From: Galeopsis tetrahit
Taxonomy: Eukaryota; Streptophyta; Magnoliopsida; Lamiales; Lamiaceae
NCBI GenBank assembly: GCA_963675135.1
Contig: OY776124.1
Location: 12,228,677 to 12,292,676, forward strand
Direction of reading: 5' to 3'
Length of the DNA: 64,000 nucleotides
Shown here: positions 22,133 to 33,083 of the stretch, in pieces
Numbering within the stretch: position 1 is the first letter of the stretch
Layout: each line of letters starts with the position of its first letter
The notes under the pieces: model-generated
The model's database searches: none
What the model was told of the DNA's origin: nothing
Seen by the model: only the letters and a program-made list of their open reading frames with translations
Position numbers and translations under genes: made by a program

Positions 22133-22962
22133 TGTATTCGTAGATTGTTGGCTCTGCCTGAAACGTACTGTTGTATGATTCAATTTTGTTTGTTTCATGT
22201 ATGACTTCGTTTCTGTTGATTATCTTGTTTATGGGTTTTCTTTTATCGCAACCCTTGTGTGATGTTGTAATCGTTTTTTCCACCAGATAATAAGTGTGGG
22301 TAGTATAGATTTTTTTCATAGATCACTGTAGTAGGGTTTTGCTTATTTTTATTGTAATTTTTGATCGTGAGAACGGGCGGTGTCGATGGAAGATCTGGAA
22401 ATGGTGATCCGAGTTTTCTAGTAATGGCCTTGGACGGTGAAAGCTGTTTTTTTTTTTTTACGGTGAAAACTGTTTTGGCTATAACTTTTGACTCGGGTGT
22501 CCGTTTTCGGCCCATAAGACTTTTTTGGAAACGTCTCAACGAGATCTACACATGTATCTGCTACGCCGTGACAGTCGATGGAGGGACCTAATTCAAACGT
22601 CTTGATGAAGTTTTCTGCCAGTTTTAGTCGGTGGATGTATATTCGAGATTTTTGCATTGCGTGAGAGGCCGATGCGAGGCATCCGTACACGCCACCGTTT
22701 TATCAGTGTAATAGCTTTTTGTAGGCTGTTGTTGATAGGTTTTTCAAGGGGTTGCGATAGATGTGCATTTATTTATTTTTCCCTTAGTTTATCGCATCTT
22801 GTTATGATTGGCACGCTTGTTTTTTTTGTTTTTTTTTAATTTGCTATGCCTGTGAATAATCTTCATATTAAAATGACTAAGTGAGATAATAGAATTTTAA
22901 TTAATTTATAGGCCTCCACAATTGGTCTTTAAGTAATGTGTATGTTGCTCGTAGGACCTTGG

Positions 22963-25823
22963 TGTTGGGATATTCATCCAGCCCCTAATCTGATTGTAAT
23001 TTATAGTTTAATCTGATTGTAATTATACAGGTTAGATAAATAATTTATAATCTAGAAATAAGTTTCCTAAGTTGTTTTATAAAGTTTAGAAGTACTGAAA
23101 TTTGTCTAAGTCTAGTCTGAGAAATCAGCTGTATAGATATCAGTTGATTACTCATCTGTTTGATAACGCGCACTCTGCTCAAGACTTAAAGAGAAGAAGA
23201 TAGAAGACTAGAAGACATCAAGAGCTCATTAGTGAAATCAGATCTAGAGGTTGTTGTATACCTTATAGACTGAAAGACTTATATGATAATCTACATTCAT
23301 GTTTCAAAAGACAATTCAGCAGATATGAGCTCGCCTGATCTTGTCTTAAGAAGCCTCAATAATCATTCAAGTCAAGCTCATCTAAAGGTTCAGATGACAG
23401 TTAGCATTTACGAATAAAACACCTTCACAAGTGTTAGTTCATTTATGATTAACTAAGTCAAGGGAATAGAGGCAACAATAATAGAAGACAAAGAGAATGT
23501 TGGACTAGATCTGAATTGCATAAACTGATCGACAATTGTTCAACTACCAAGCTAACGTGGACCAATGAGATATCAACACGAAGCTATGAAGTTGACTGAA
23601 CACTAGGTAGTACAGAGATCTGCCAGATGAAGTACGGAGCATTAAATGCAGCTTACCCTTTAAGGTAATGTCGTACCAGAATATCGGCAAACAACTCTCT
23701 AATGAAGATATCGACCATATTTAGAAGATTTGGTGCAACAACTAGTTCTCACTGTTGATGTTGTACATGTGATGCTTATATCTATCCAACACTCCTAGCA
23801 ACTCTGTTTGTTGAGTGTTGTACTAAATGTTCCATAACTTTTGTCAACATCATAATTTGCTCTTTCTCCTAACACTAACCCCGATTTTAGATGTTGTTCT
23901 TAATGTCCTTGTATGTAGGATTGAAGACGTGGAAGTTACCAGGTCAAGCGGTTACATAAATACAAAGAGTGAGAAGTTAAGAGCATGCATGGTGGTTCCT
24001 ACTTTTAAGGAGTTTGTGGAGGAGGTTATATATCATGTAAAAAATGATCTATGGAGGTTGCATGTAGTTAAAAACGTTGCAAATTAATAGATGACTAATG
24101 CAACAGTATGATAGATTGTTGTAGACCCAATCAGCATATGTATCATACTTATTTCGTCTAGGATATTATATGTATGGTCGAGGTAGTTTCATATAGTCAA
24201 TTAGATTTTTCAAACCTTTCTAAAAGGTTGTTGCTGATGTTGTACCCGTGATGTGTAGAATGTTTCATCACTTTGGTCAACATCATAATTCGCCTAACTC
24301 CGATTTTTTTTATGTTGTTTGTAATGTTCCTTTGATGCAGTTAGAAGACGTGGACGTGTCCAGGTCATGCAGATTGCATAAGGAGTGAGAGAATTGCAAG
24401 CACATATGGAAGTTAAGCCTAAATTGGAAGTTACCTTATTTTAAGGAGTTAAGGGGAAGTTAAATAGATCATGTGATCTATGGGAGTTGAAGGCTGATGA
24501 AATGTATCTATAAATAGAGGCTGTCTTCAACGTTTCAAGGCAGAGAAGAAAGAAGACACAATCCATTACAAGACTATGGGAAGAGTGGCGCTTCTAGTTT
24601 AGGAAAATCTGTGTTTCTTCTCTCCTTCCATGTGATAGTATAAATGTAATCTCTTTCAATTAGACTAACACATTTGTTTGAATTTAGAAGTGTTTATGTT
24701 AGGCCAAGATTGAGAGGCAGTCTCATAAACTTTGTTTTAGATTCTTAGGGTTGTCAACACCTTGTAAAATTGGCATTATCGTACCTCGAAGAGGTTTTTG
24801 GCTTCGTTTTACTAGTATATTTTAGTGAAACAATATAGACTTATTTATAGCAAATTTTGAATATTCTGTTGTTTCGTGCTTTTTAATTTTCGCTGCTTAA
24901 ATGTTGTTAGGACAGTGCCAACACGACTGACAACACCTCTGATTTCGCACGCACACACACTTTCACTCACCAACAGCTAGTTTCTGAAGCCCAAATTTCT
25001 TTATAAATACAACACTTGTTCTTTGTAACAATGTACCGGAAACCTCACAAGCAAGAACTCTCTCTACGCATTCAGCTGATATCAAGAACAACCAGTTTCA
25101 GAAATAATCTAAGTGTTCGAGTTCTTTGGAGCCTGCAAAGTTATCTAACCTAAGTGCTCTAAGTTTCCGATCCTAAACCCTTGTAAAGGTTACTTGTTAC
25201 CTAACCAACAAGTAGATCTGCAGTCTCAGATTGTAGTTGAGGCTCTTGATCAAAAGTCTTCTCTTGGGACTTTAAAGAACCAAGATAGTGAATTTCTTTA
25301 TTTGATTAGAGAGAGTGGACGTAGGATATTGAGATCTGAATCACTATAAACACTTGTGTTCTTATTGCTTAATTTACCCTTCTGCATTCATATTCATACT
25401 GTGCATATATTTATTAAAGGCGTCGTTTTTACAAAGAGTCGAAATCCATTAAGTGTTTTGTTTTCATAATCAGCAGATATCACATCAGCTGATAAGTTTT
25501 CATTGTTTTTAAAAGTCATTCTTTTAAAAGAGGTTTTTCATAAAATACCCACGAGTCTAAACACGTAAGTCCTACACATTTCCGCACCTATAGCTTTTGA
25601 GATCGCTCTCAAACTGACCAACTGAATTCAGCAGTCATTAAGGTTGTTATCTTAATCTGCTATATATTACACTTCCGCACTCTATAGATCAGAACATCTT
25701 ATTTGCATTCAGGCGTTTGAGTATATAACTCATCTGATCTTAACTCACGAAAAAGTTTTAAACATCTTGACAGTCTATTCACCCCCCCTCTAGACTGTCA
25801 CTATACTCGTTTTGGGACCAACA
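22963..25823 (+). mobile_element. LTR of a second SIRE-type element, probably interrupted
   Basis: It runs from TGTTGGGA to GGGACCAACA, followed by AG and a PBS-like site. CAGCTGATATCA-type motifs recur in both the left part (23130-23340) and the right part (25070-25760), which suggests one LTR. A TATA box lies at 25002-25009. The length is unusually large because a segment at about 23750-24930 has its own TATAAATA (24509-24516) and two diverged copies of one block (23756-23960 and 24228-24385). That segment may be a nested LTR. Exact nested boundaries are not visible. Confidence 0.5.
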
Positions 25824-25825
25824 AG

Positions 25826-25837
25826 TGGTATTAGAGC
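25826..25837 (+). other. Primer-binding site, variant
   Basis: TGGTATTAGAGC lies two bases after CCAACA. It differs from the usual TGGTATCAGAGC by one base. It marks the end of the LTR and the start of the leader before the gag fragment. Confidence 0.7.
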
Positions 25838-25961
25838 AGTGGTTCTAACGAGCTACTGATTCTGTTACTTAACTTCTTAAGGAAGAAGTTCTTGTGGCTC
25901 TCTTGAACAGATCCATATTTCGAAAACCCTATTTTCGTAAAACTCACATCATTTATTTAAC

Positions 25962-26507
25962 ATGGGTGGAGATTCTTACACTCGCAAGTTGCCTGTCTTT
26001 TCAGTCGAGGAATATGATCTTTGGAAAGGCAGAATGGAGGTTGCCTTCAGTCAGATTCATGATCTGATGCTGGACGTGATCTCAGATGGCCCTATCACCG
26101 TGATGGCTCCGAATACAGCCGCTGAAAACCCTGATATTCCAGTTGGTCAACTAGTGCCAAAAGACAGAGCTGACTTCACGACTGATGAAGCAAAACAACA
26201 CAACCTCGACAGAATAGCTAAGAATATGATTTTAACTATTATATCTAATGAGTATGCTCGTAAAATTGTTCGTCTTAAAACTGCTAAAGAAATGTGGGAA
26301 ACATTAGCTATTATGCGCGAGGGCACAGAGCAGATTAAGAAAAATAAGCTCATTACGGTTGTACAGAAGTTTGACAACTTTAAGATGCAGCCTGGTGAGA
26401 CTATTGACCAAATGGACAACAGATTTACCAAAATTCTCAATGAGATTACAGACTTAGGGAAACATTTGTATTTAATTAAGGTAATTTTCGTGGGTTATAA
26501 GCTTTAA
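25962..26507 (+). pseudogene. SIRE-type copia gag, truncated
   Basis: ATG 25962 opens MGGDSYTRKLPVF. Copia gag features follow: YDLWKGRMEVAF, then ILTIISNEYARKIVRLKTAKEMWETL, and FKMQPGETIDQMDNRFT. The family pattern (UBN2-type gag) holds to about residue 167 (ITDLGK). After that the sequence becomes unrelated and stops at 26505-26507. The zinc knuckle and all of pol are missing. The LTR and PBS directly upstream belong with it. An insertion or deletion near 26462 cut the element. Confidence 0.8.
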
Positions 26508-27140
26508 TTCGGTTGCTCAGAAAATTGCGGGTCGCAAACAGGTGGTGTACTACATGAATAAAATATTGTTACTAAAATGTCAAAGTATTATCACTATAAG
26601 GCCAAAAATTTACTATTATATGTCTAAAAGTATTTTAGCAAATTCACCCAAAAAATTAAGTGTTCATAATTTTTTTGGATATGTAGTAATACACTTTTGA
26701 CCTTGTATTGATAAAATTTTGGTCTTATGGTAACATAGTTTAACAGAATATTTAAAAATATTCTATTAAATTTTGCCAAAATAAAATATAAAATAAGTGT
26801 CCAGAATATTTTTGGACTTGTAGTAATACACTTTTAGTCTTATAGTAATATAGTTTTGGTTAAGATAATATTTGGAGGGAAAAAATTATTTTAATTAAGA
26901 TTGACTTACGTTTAACCCACAAATTTTGACCTAAATTTATCTCAATTGGTCAATATTGAATGATTGCAATATTATATACAATTTTTTGTTTTAACTTCAA
27001 TTAAATTATCATAATCAACCAACTAATCTAAATTACATGCAATCTAATTAATTAATAAAGTCATAACTAATTTAACTGGCTAACAAATTTTTTTTAAAAA
27101 AAATCTACCTAGCTAACTAATTAAAAAAGGGTTGGTCTGC
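26508..27140. other. AT-rich DNA without a gene
   Basis: The sequence after the gag break shows no coding domain or clear element ends. TAGTAATACACTTTT-type motifs occur twice (26680-26700 and 26820-26840). Confidence 0.5.
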
Positions 27141-27362
27141 TATGGACTCGAGGGCATGTTGTGCACCCTAGTCCATGTTGCACTTTTCAGTTCACTGACT
27201 TACACTTTTTGGTAAAAGGTGTTGCATTTTTCAATTATTAAACTGTATAATAATATTTTTAGTAATAATTGAAAAGTGCAACACCATTTATCAAAAAATG
27301 TAAGTCAGTAAACTGAAAAGTGCAACATGGACTAGGGTGCACAACATGCACTCGAGTGCATA
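27141..27362. mobile_element. Foldback MITE: two 100-bp inverted arms around a 22-bp loop
   Basis: The left arm 27141-27240 (from TATGGACTCGAG) pairs with the right arm 27263-27362 (to CTCGAGTGCATA), with only about seven mismatches by eye. A transcript through it would form a long hairpin. The arms contain GTTGCACTTTTCAGTT and GACTTACACTTTTT, which also build the arrays at 31494-31709 and 32349-32545. No convincing TSD is seen. Confidence 0.85.
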
Positions 27363-28430
27363 CTAAACTTTACCATTAAAAAAAAACATGAAATTAAATA
27401 TTCTAACACGCTATAAATATTCCAATCTAATTTACATAACTAAATAATAAATAAGATGCAAAAAAAAAAATTAAGAAAAAAAATTCAGTTAGCCAAAAAC
27501 TGAACCAATTTATTTGATATATGTACCAAACCCTAATTTATGTGGTTATGGTTTATGATTTATGAACCATTTATTTTTCAGTACCGCTACACAATATGGT
27601 TTATGTAGTTTCAGTTATTTAAATTAGGATTATTTTCAGTACCGCTACTAACATCTCCAACTCTATACACACACTTACATAAATAAAAGGTCATGTAATT
27701 AAAAAAAATGCAATTAAAATACGAACAGTAATTTAAAAAATTAACTAAAATTTTAAAAATAATTAATTTAAATAACTTAATTAATTTTTTTTTAATCTGA
27801 AAAAAATTAAATCATTTAAAAAAATAAATAAATTAAATTAGTCAAATAAAAAATTTAAAAATCAATTAAATTTAAATAAATTCGTAAAAACATTTAATTT
27901 TTTAATAAATTGTAAAAAATTCATTCAAATTTAGAATTCAAATAATTATAAATAAAATCTAAAAAATAAAAACAACTTAAATCTTAAGAGATAATTATAA
28001 ATATTAAAAAATTAATTGATATATTTACTTTTTATGATTTAGTTGAAATTTTTAATATTTTTATAATTTTATTTATCTTTTTTTAATATATTTTTTTTAA
28101 TTTTTAATTTAATATTGAGTTGATTTTTCTTTCAATTTTTGTTTTATTTAGTTTTTTTTAAATTTAATCCTTAATTTATTTTATTTTTTTATTCAATATT
28201 TTCAGATTTTATTTAGATTTAATTTAAAAAAATTGATTTGTTAATTAATTTTTAAAATTGATATATTTTTGAAGATTTAGTTAATTTCTTTTAATATAAA
28301 TAGGCAAGAATTTGGGGTTCGTTTAGTAATAAAAAATGAATTTTAAATTTTAATGGGGTATGTTTAATGTTTGGGGTATGTATAACATTTTGTGGGGTGT
28401 TATTACTTATTAGCCCCACCCTTATTTATC
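27363..28430. other. Extremely AT-rich DNA without a gene
   Basis: Long runs of A and T with AATTAAATT-type words dominate, especially 27660-28270. No gene, RNA or complete element is recognised. Confidence 0.6.
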
Positions 28431-28431
28431 A

Positions 28432-28701
28432 GTTTCCGCAATTACTTTCACACTTTTCTTTTCGGGACGTCCTACAATAACTTTCATACTCTTAAAATGG
28501 AAATCTTTTATAAATTTCACCCTCATAATATCCTCAATTTTACATCATTGTTTTTTCTCCACATATACACAAAAGTCAACTTATTTATTTACTTTATACA
28601 TAAAGTTTTACAAAATTACTTCTAAAAACTCAACTCATTATTACATTTTTTTTAATATGCAAGTCAATCTACCTATTAAAATAATCTTGAAACGGAGGGA
28701 G
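28432..28701. mobile_element. Degraded Stowaway-like MITE
   Basis: The right end AACGGAGGGAG and the interior (ATTACTTTCACAC, GGGACGTCC, ACTCTTAAAATGGAAAT) match the family at 9276-9571. The left terminus has decayed to AGTTTCCGCAATTACT. A run of 18 T follows at about 28725-28742. Confidence 0.55.
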
Positions 28702-29048
28702 CATCTTTTATACCGAAATCGAACTTTTTTTTTTTTTTTTTTGGCTCGTATTCGGTTACGAATAGTAATATATTTCAGTTCTGGTAATTTAGTTCAGTTT
28801 GATCATTACACCCCTGATTACCAAAAAAAAACAAATTAAAAAAAAAAAAGACATACTGTACTTAAGTTGTTTCATGATATGTGGGTCTAGTTCAGGTTAG
28901 CTCACGCCATATGTAGTTGATTTCTGCATAATCATTAAAAGGAAAATTGGCCACTACATTTGTTTAATTGTCCTTCCATACAGCTAGCCAGTGAACCATC
29001 TTAGATAGAAAAACAATAAACAGAGCATTCAGCCATTGAGTTGTAAGC

Positions 29049-31192
29049 TCATTTCTCGATCGTAAGCTCCGCTCTCACATGCAGAACGTCATTGATGAAG
29101 TACACACTACCATCCTTTAATAAATCAGACCACAAAAGATGGCTAACAAGGTACACGCCATTCTCTTGCTCAGTGAACACGTACCTTCCTTCATTCAAAC
29201 TAACAAACTTCTCCGAGGGTTTACTTCTGACCCCAATCTCAAACATAAATGGACATGTTGTTGTTGATCCCACCACATTTAGAGACAGACCAAAATACTG
29301 AGAGTTAGTTTCTTTGTCAAAAAAGCATTCGATATCGAAGACAAGTTCATGTTTGCCCAGGTGAAAAGTCTCCGTCGTTATTTCCCCATTGGGGAAGATG
29401 TTTATCAGTTCCTTCCTAGTGATATGAAGAAAAACCATACAATGGTGATGTGGCGATTCAAGTTCAACCACCTTAACAGGTCGATATATGTATGCGCGCT
29501 CCACAAACTGGCGAGATACAGCATTGCCTTCCTCTGCAGCTAGACAACGCTTTCGATGGGCAGTCTCAGCCTTGAAATAGAGAGCACGCATAACTATGTC
29601 TGAAGCAAGTTTAGGATAAATATCGCTGCAAGTTTGAACTTCAGTTAATTCTGCTATACTCATAAATGGAAAACGAATGAGATCGAGTAGATGATTTTTC
29701 AATATCTCTCGTCTTTCCTTCAAGTCTGTATAATGCTCATGCACCCATGATAGAACTAAATCATAAACAGCAATCTCTGAAGTCACTTGCAAATCATCAC
29801 TGGAGAGAAGCACTTGAATACAGGGTAAAGACAGCTTAAGTATCTCTTCCTCACACCTGTTCAAAGATACAAATATGTATTATGCAACGTACAAATACTT
29901 AAAATGAGGTATGTTGTCTAATTCAATTAAAATATGCACATTTCGTCCATGAAGTGTAATTGTGTAAAAAGAAATGTCAACGTGAATACATATGAAAGAT
30001 TTCTTGGAATGATAGTTCTATCAAACCACAATCCTTGAAAAACAAAATAAAGAAAGAGTGTTTACTTGTCGAAATCCTTCAAGTGTTCAACAAGGGCCTG
30101 CTTGGCTACATCTATAAACGGCTGAACTGCAGGGGACATCAGGAGATTTGGAGGAAGATTCAAACAAAACGAGGCTGATTCACAAGTCATTGGCATGCTT
30201 TGCAATAATTTAGTACAGTCTCTCAAGCATGAAGTAACCTCAAATTTGTCGGCGATCACCAACAGATACAACAAACCATCCAAAGTAGTTGGCAGATTAT
30301 TGCTATAAACATACTTCAACAAATCCATAAGAGAAACTTCCTCTGTGGGAAAATTGCAAAATTGGTCAGTTAAATATGACCACATCATAGAGGTCTGTTC
30401 CTCTAAGTTGATGACTTACAAAGATAGACCTTTCAAAATCGCATAAAAAGGTTAAGAGGTCCATTTTTTTAAGGCAGGAACATAGAGAAGCATATATGAA
30501 TATGACCTAACTTATTAAACTTTCACCTGAGGTTTCAATTCTAAGTGTTACAAGCTTTTGCCAAGACTCTTGCATGCCATTCGAGAACAGCTACAAATAA
30601 TTCAATAAATAATACTGCATTTCGAATTTGGATGGGAAAAATAAATCAAAGTTACACAGAGCTTACTTTATGAAAAAATGGACTCCTCGCGGCTAATATC
30701 AAAGAGTTGACGTGTATTGTCTTCACCCGCGGTTCTACAAATTCAAATAACATAATTCAAAAATCAAATAAAATTTCCTTTGCCAGCAATTATGAACAAA
30801 CTCAGAGCATCATCACAAAGTCATAAATCAGTCCTCAACTACAAAAACTCCAATTAGACAAGACACCACGCAATTTATTTATGAAATAATCGACCCCTCA
30901 ACTAAAATCAAAGAGTTAATGTGTCTACGAATTCAAATAGCATAAACCAAAATTTCAATAAAAATTCCTTAGCCCAGAAATTATGAACAAACTCAGAGCA
31001 TCACAGAATAAATACAAAAACCACAAAAGCCCCAAAATTAGTTTATGAAAAAGCATTAGAGAAAGTAATACCAATAGTAGAATCACTCTCAAGGATCTCG
31101 AGCTGTAGAGTCCGATCAGAAAAGTTGTCATTGTCAAATCCAAATGAAAAATCCAAGCTACTTTCAGGTATGCCGACGCCGGATGTCTCCAT
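29049..31192 (-). CDS. POB1: BTB/BACK-domain protein, POB1/LRB family, five exons
   Basis: The family acts in the nucleus and cytosol as substrate adaptors of CUL3 ubiquitin ligases; Arabidopsis LRB/POB1 proteins target phytochrome-pathway factors. The exons on the minus strand are 31192-31072, 30734-30667, 30590-30527, 30342-30066 and 29856-29049. All introns (337, 76, 184 and 209 bp) have GT-AG borders, and phases join without a stop into 445 residues. Residues 1-40 include the FGFDNDNFSDRTLQLEI head. The BTB domain runs from about 41 to 150 (VKTIHVNSLILAARSPFFHK, LFSNGMQES, DKFEVTSCLRDC). BACK spans about 170-270 (SSDDLQVTSEIAVYDLVLSW, RFPFMS, RFVERAYIYRPVKVVE). The C-terminal part ends YFINDVLHVRAELTIEK. 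Known POB1 proteins are about 560 residues; here the linker between head and BTB is missing. It is the only intact-looking host gene in the window. Confidence 0.9.
30889..31060 (-). pseudogene. Decayed duplicate of exon 2 and flanking intron inside intron 1
   Basis: Plus-strand 30889-31060 repeats the order of 30670-30825: GGACTCCTCGCGGCTAATAT becomes CGACCCCTCAACTAAAAT, then CAAAGAGTTRAYGTGT, ATTCAAATARCATAA and AATTATGAACAAACTCAGAG. The copy lost part of the exon, so the BTB frame cannot continue through it. Confidence 0.6.
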
Positions 31193-31493
31193 TAATCAAA
31201 AGAAAGTTACTGTAGAGAGAAGAATGATTTGAATTGTCTCCAACTTAATTTTGTGAGCAAATATTACTCCCTATATTCACTTTTTTATATACATGTTTTT
31301 AAAAAAAATATATTTTAATTATAAAAAATATATTTGGTAGATACTTAATTTTGTTAGTAAAAGTAAATCTCATATGGAATTGATTTGAGTTGACCAAATC
31401 AACAGTTAACTATTGACTGTTGACTTAGTCAAATATTTTTATTTTTTTTTCGGTAAAAAATAAAATCTGATTTTTTTTTTCAGAATTTTTTTT

Positions 31494-31709
31494 AGTGTCA
31501 CACTTTTCAATTATCGTGACTTACACTTTTAAAAATAATATTTTCAGTTATATTGACGTACACTTTTTGGTAATATTATATTGCACCTTTTAGTTATATA
31601 TACATGCACTTTTCAGTTATATTAATTTACATTTTTCATTAAAATATGTGTTGCACTTTTCAAGTATATTGACATGCACTTTTTAATAATATTGTGGTGC
31701 ACTTTTTAG
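31494..31709. repeat. Array of CACTTTTCAGTTATATTGACTT units, left block
   Basis: Degenerate units of about 40-50 bp (GCACTTTTCAGTTATATTGA, TTACACTTTTTAATAATATT) recur here and continue at 32349-32545 on the other side of the hAT element. The same words form the arms of the foldback MITE at 27141-27362. Confidence 0.75.
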
Positions 31710-32348
31710 TAGGGGTGTGCACCGGTCCAAAACCGGACCGGATCGGATCGGGACCGGTTTGGACCGGGACCGGAATCTTACCAAAAGGTCGGACCGGAGA
31801 CCGGACCGAAATCTATCCGGTCCAGACCGGACCGGACCGGAATCTATCCGGTCCAAACCGGACCGGAAAATTTCGGTCCGGTCCGGGTTTGGACCGGTTG
31901 GACCAGAATTGTTTTTTTTTAAATTTATGGAAGCAAGAACAAGATTGATGAATTTGTGTATGAAAATTAAAGTGTTTGCTCTTCATTACGTCAATGTGAA
32001 TTTTATTTACATTTTGTTATTAATGATCTTTTGACCCTAAAAATAAATTAAATATGTTTGTTAAATTATATATTTGTAAAAAATGTAATAAGATCTCAAC
32101 ACATTTTCACCAATTACTTGGTTTTGAAAAATAATTGAGAGTGCATTAGTAAAAAAATATAAAAAAATAAAAAAAAAAAAAATTCGGTGCAAACCGGTCC
32201 GGACTGGAAAATTCCGGTCTTGGACCGGACCGGAAGACCGGAATCCAAAATTTCCCGAACTGGAGACCGGACCGGAATCTAACCGGTCGGTCCGGTCCGG
32301 ACCAGTTACGGTCTTTTTTCCGGTCCGGTTTATTTTTGAACACTCCTA
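31710..32348. mobile_element. Non-autonomous hAT element, GGACCGG-rich
   Basis: It begins TAGGGGTGTGCACCGG and ends TTTTGAACACTCCTA, a TAGGGNTGNNCA-type hAT terminus. An exact 8-bp TSD, CTTTTTAG, lies at 31702-31709 and 32349-32356. Both ends carry dense GGACCGG/CCGGTCC arrays in inverted orientation around an AT-rich centre. Short frames in the arrays come from the repeats. No transposase is present. Confidence 0.9.
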
Positions 32349-33083
32349 CTTTTTAGTTATACTAAGTTGCACTTTCTAGTTATAGTGACTTACACTTTTC
32401 ATTAAAAGTTGTGTTACATTTTTCAATTATAGTGACTTACATTTTTAATAAAAATATGTGTTACACTTTTTACTAATATTGTGTTACACTTTTTAGTGGA
32501 GTAATATTTACTTACACTTTTCAACATACACATTTTCGGGAAAAAATTACCAATAAAAAAAAATTACAAAAGAAAAATAATAATAAAAAAAAATTGACCA
32601 AGTCAAAAAAAATTTCACAATATTCTTTAATATTTATGGTTTAGGATTGACCAAGTCAACTCAATTTCTTATAAGAATTGATTATATAAGACAATCCTGT
32701 TAGTAAAGTAGAAAAATTACTCAAAAGTGAACTATTTAAATAGAATAAGTATATTTTTTTGTGAACCAAAAAAAATGAGCACACTTGGACGGAGGGAGTA
32801 ACTTTTTTTGTTCATTATTTAAAATACGTCAATTCTTTTAGAAGAAAAAAAAAAGTAATGAGTGAAAGTTTGACATGTAATTTTGTAAATTTATATGAAT
32901 AAAGTAAAGAGAGTAGTGAAAATATAAATATTGTGATGGTGAAATTTATGGAGAATTTTTTTTAAAGTGTATAAACAATTGCTGTAGCGCCCCCCAAAAT
33001 CCGGAGGCACCAGGTTGTAAAGGGAATTATGGTTTGAAATGACATTTTTTTTAACTTAAATAAATTCAAACGGAAAACGTTAC

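Larger units (their letters stand above)
31267..32798. mobile_element. Compound Stowaway MITE, expanded by internal insertions
   Basis: The left end is CTCCCTATATTCACTTTTTT and the right end CACTTGGACGGAGGGAG, with TA at 31265-31266 and 32799-32800. The outer parts (TTGTTAGTAAAAGTAAA at left; TGTTAGTAAAGTAG and GTGAACTATTTAAATAG at right) match the MITE relic at 7420-7598. The intervening 1.3 kb is therefore insertion. Imperfect inverted GAGTTGACCAAATCAA (left, near 31389) and TTGACCAAGTCAACTC (right, near 32647) may be the ends of that inserted element. Its left edge is 75 bp upstream of the BTB start codon. Confidence 0.7.

Noticed and set aside
22133..22962. Short frames after the tRNA-Met primer site
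   Set aside because: No gag-like motif; the region behaves as an untranslated leader.
31694..32034. Asp/Arg/Thr-rich plus frames near the BTB gene
   Set aside because: They read through GGACCGG arrays of the hAT element.
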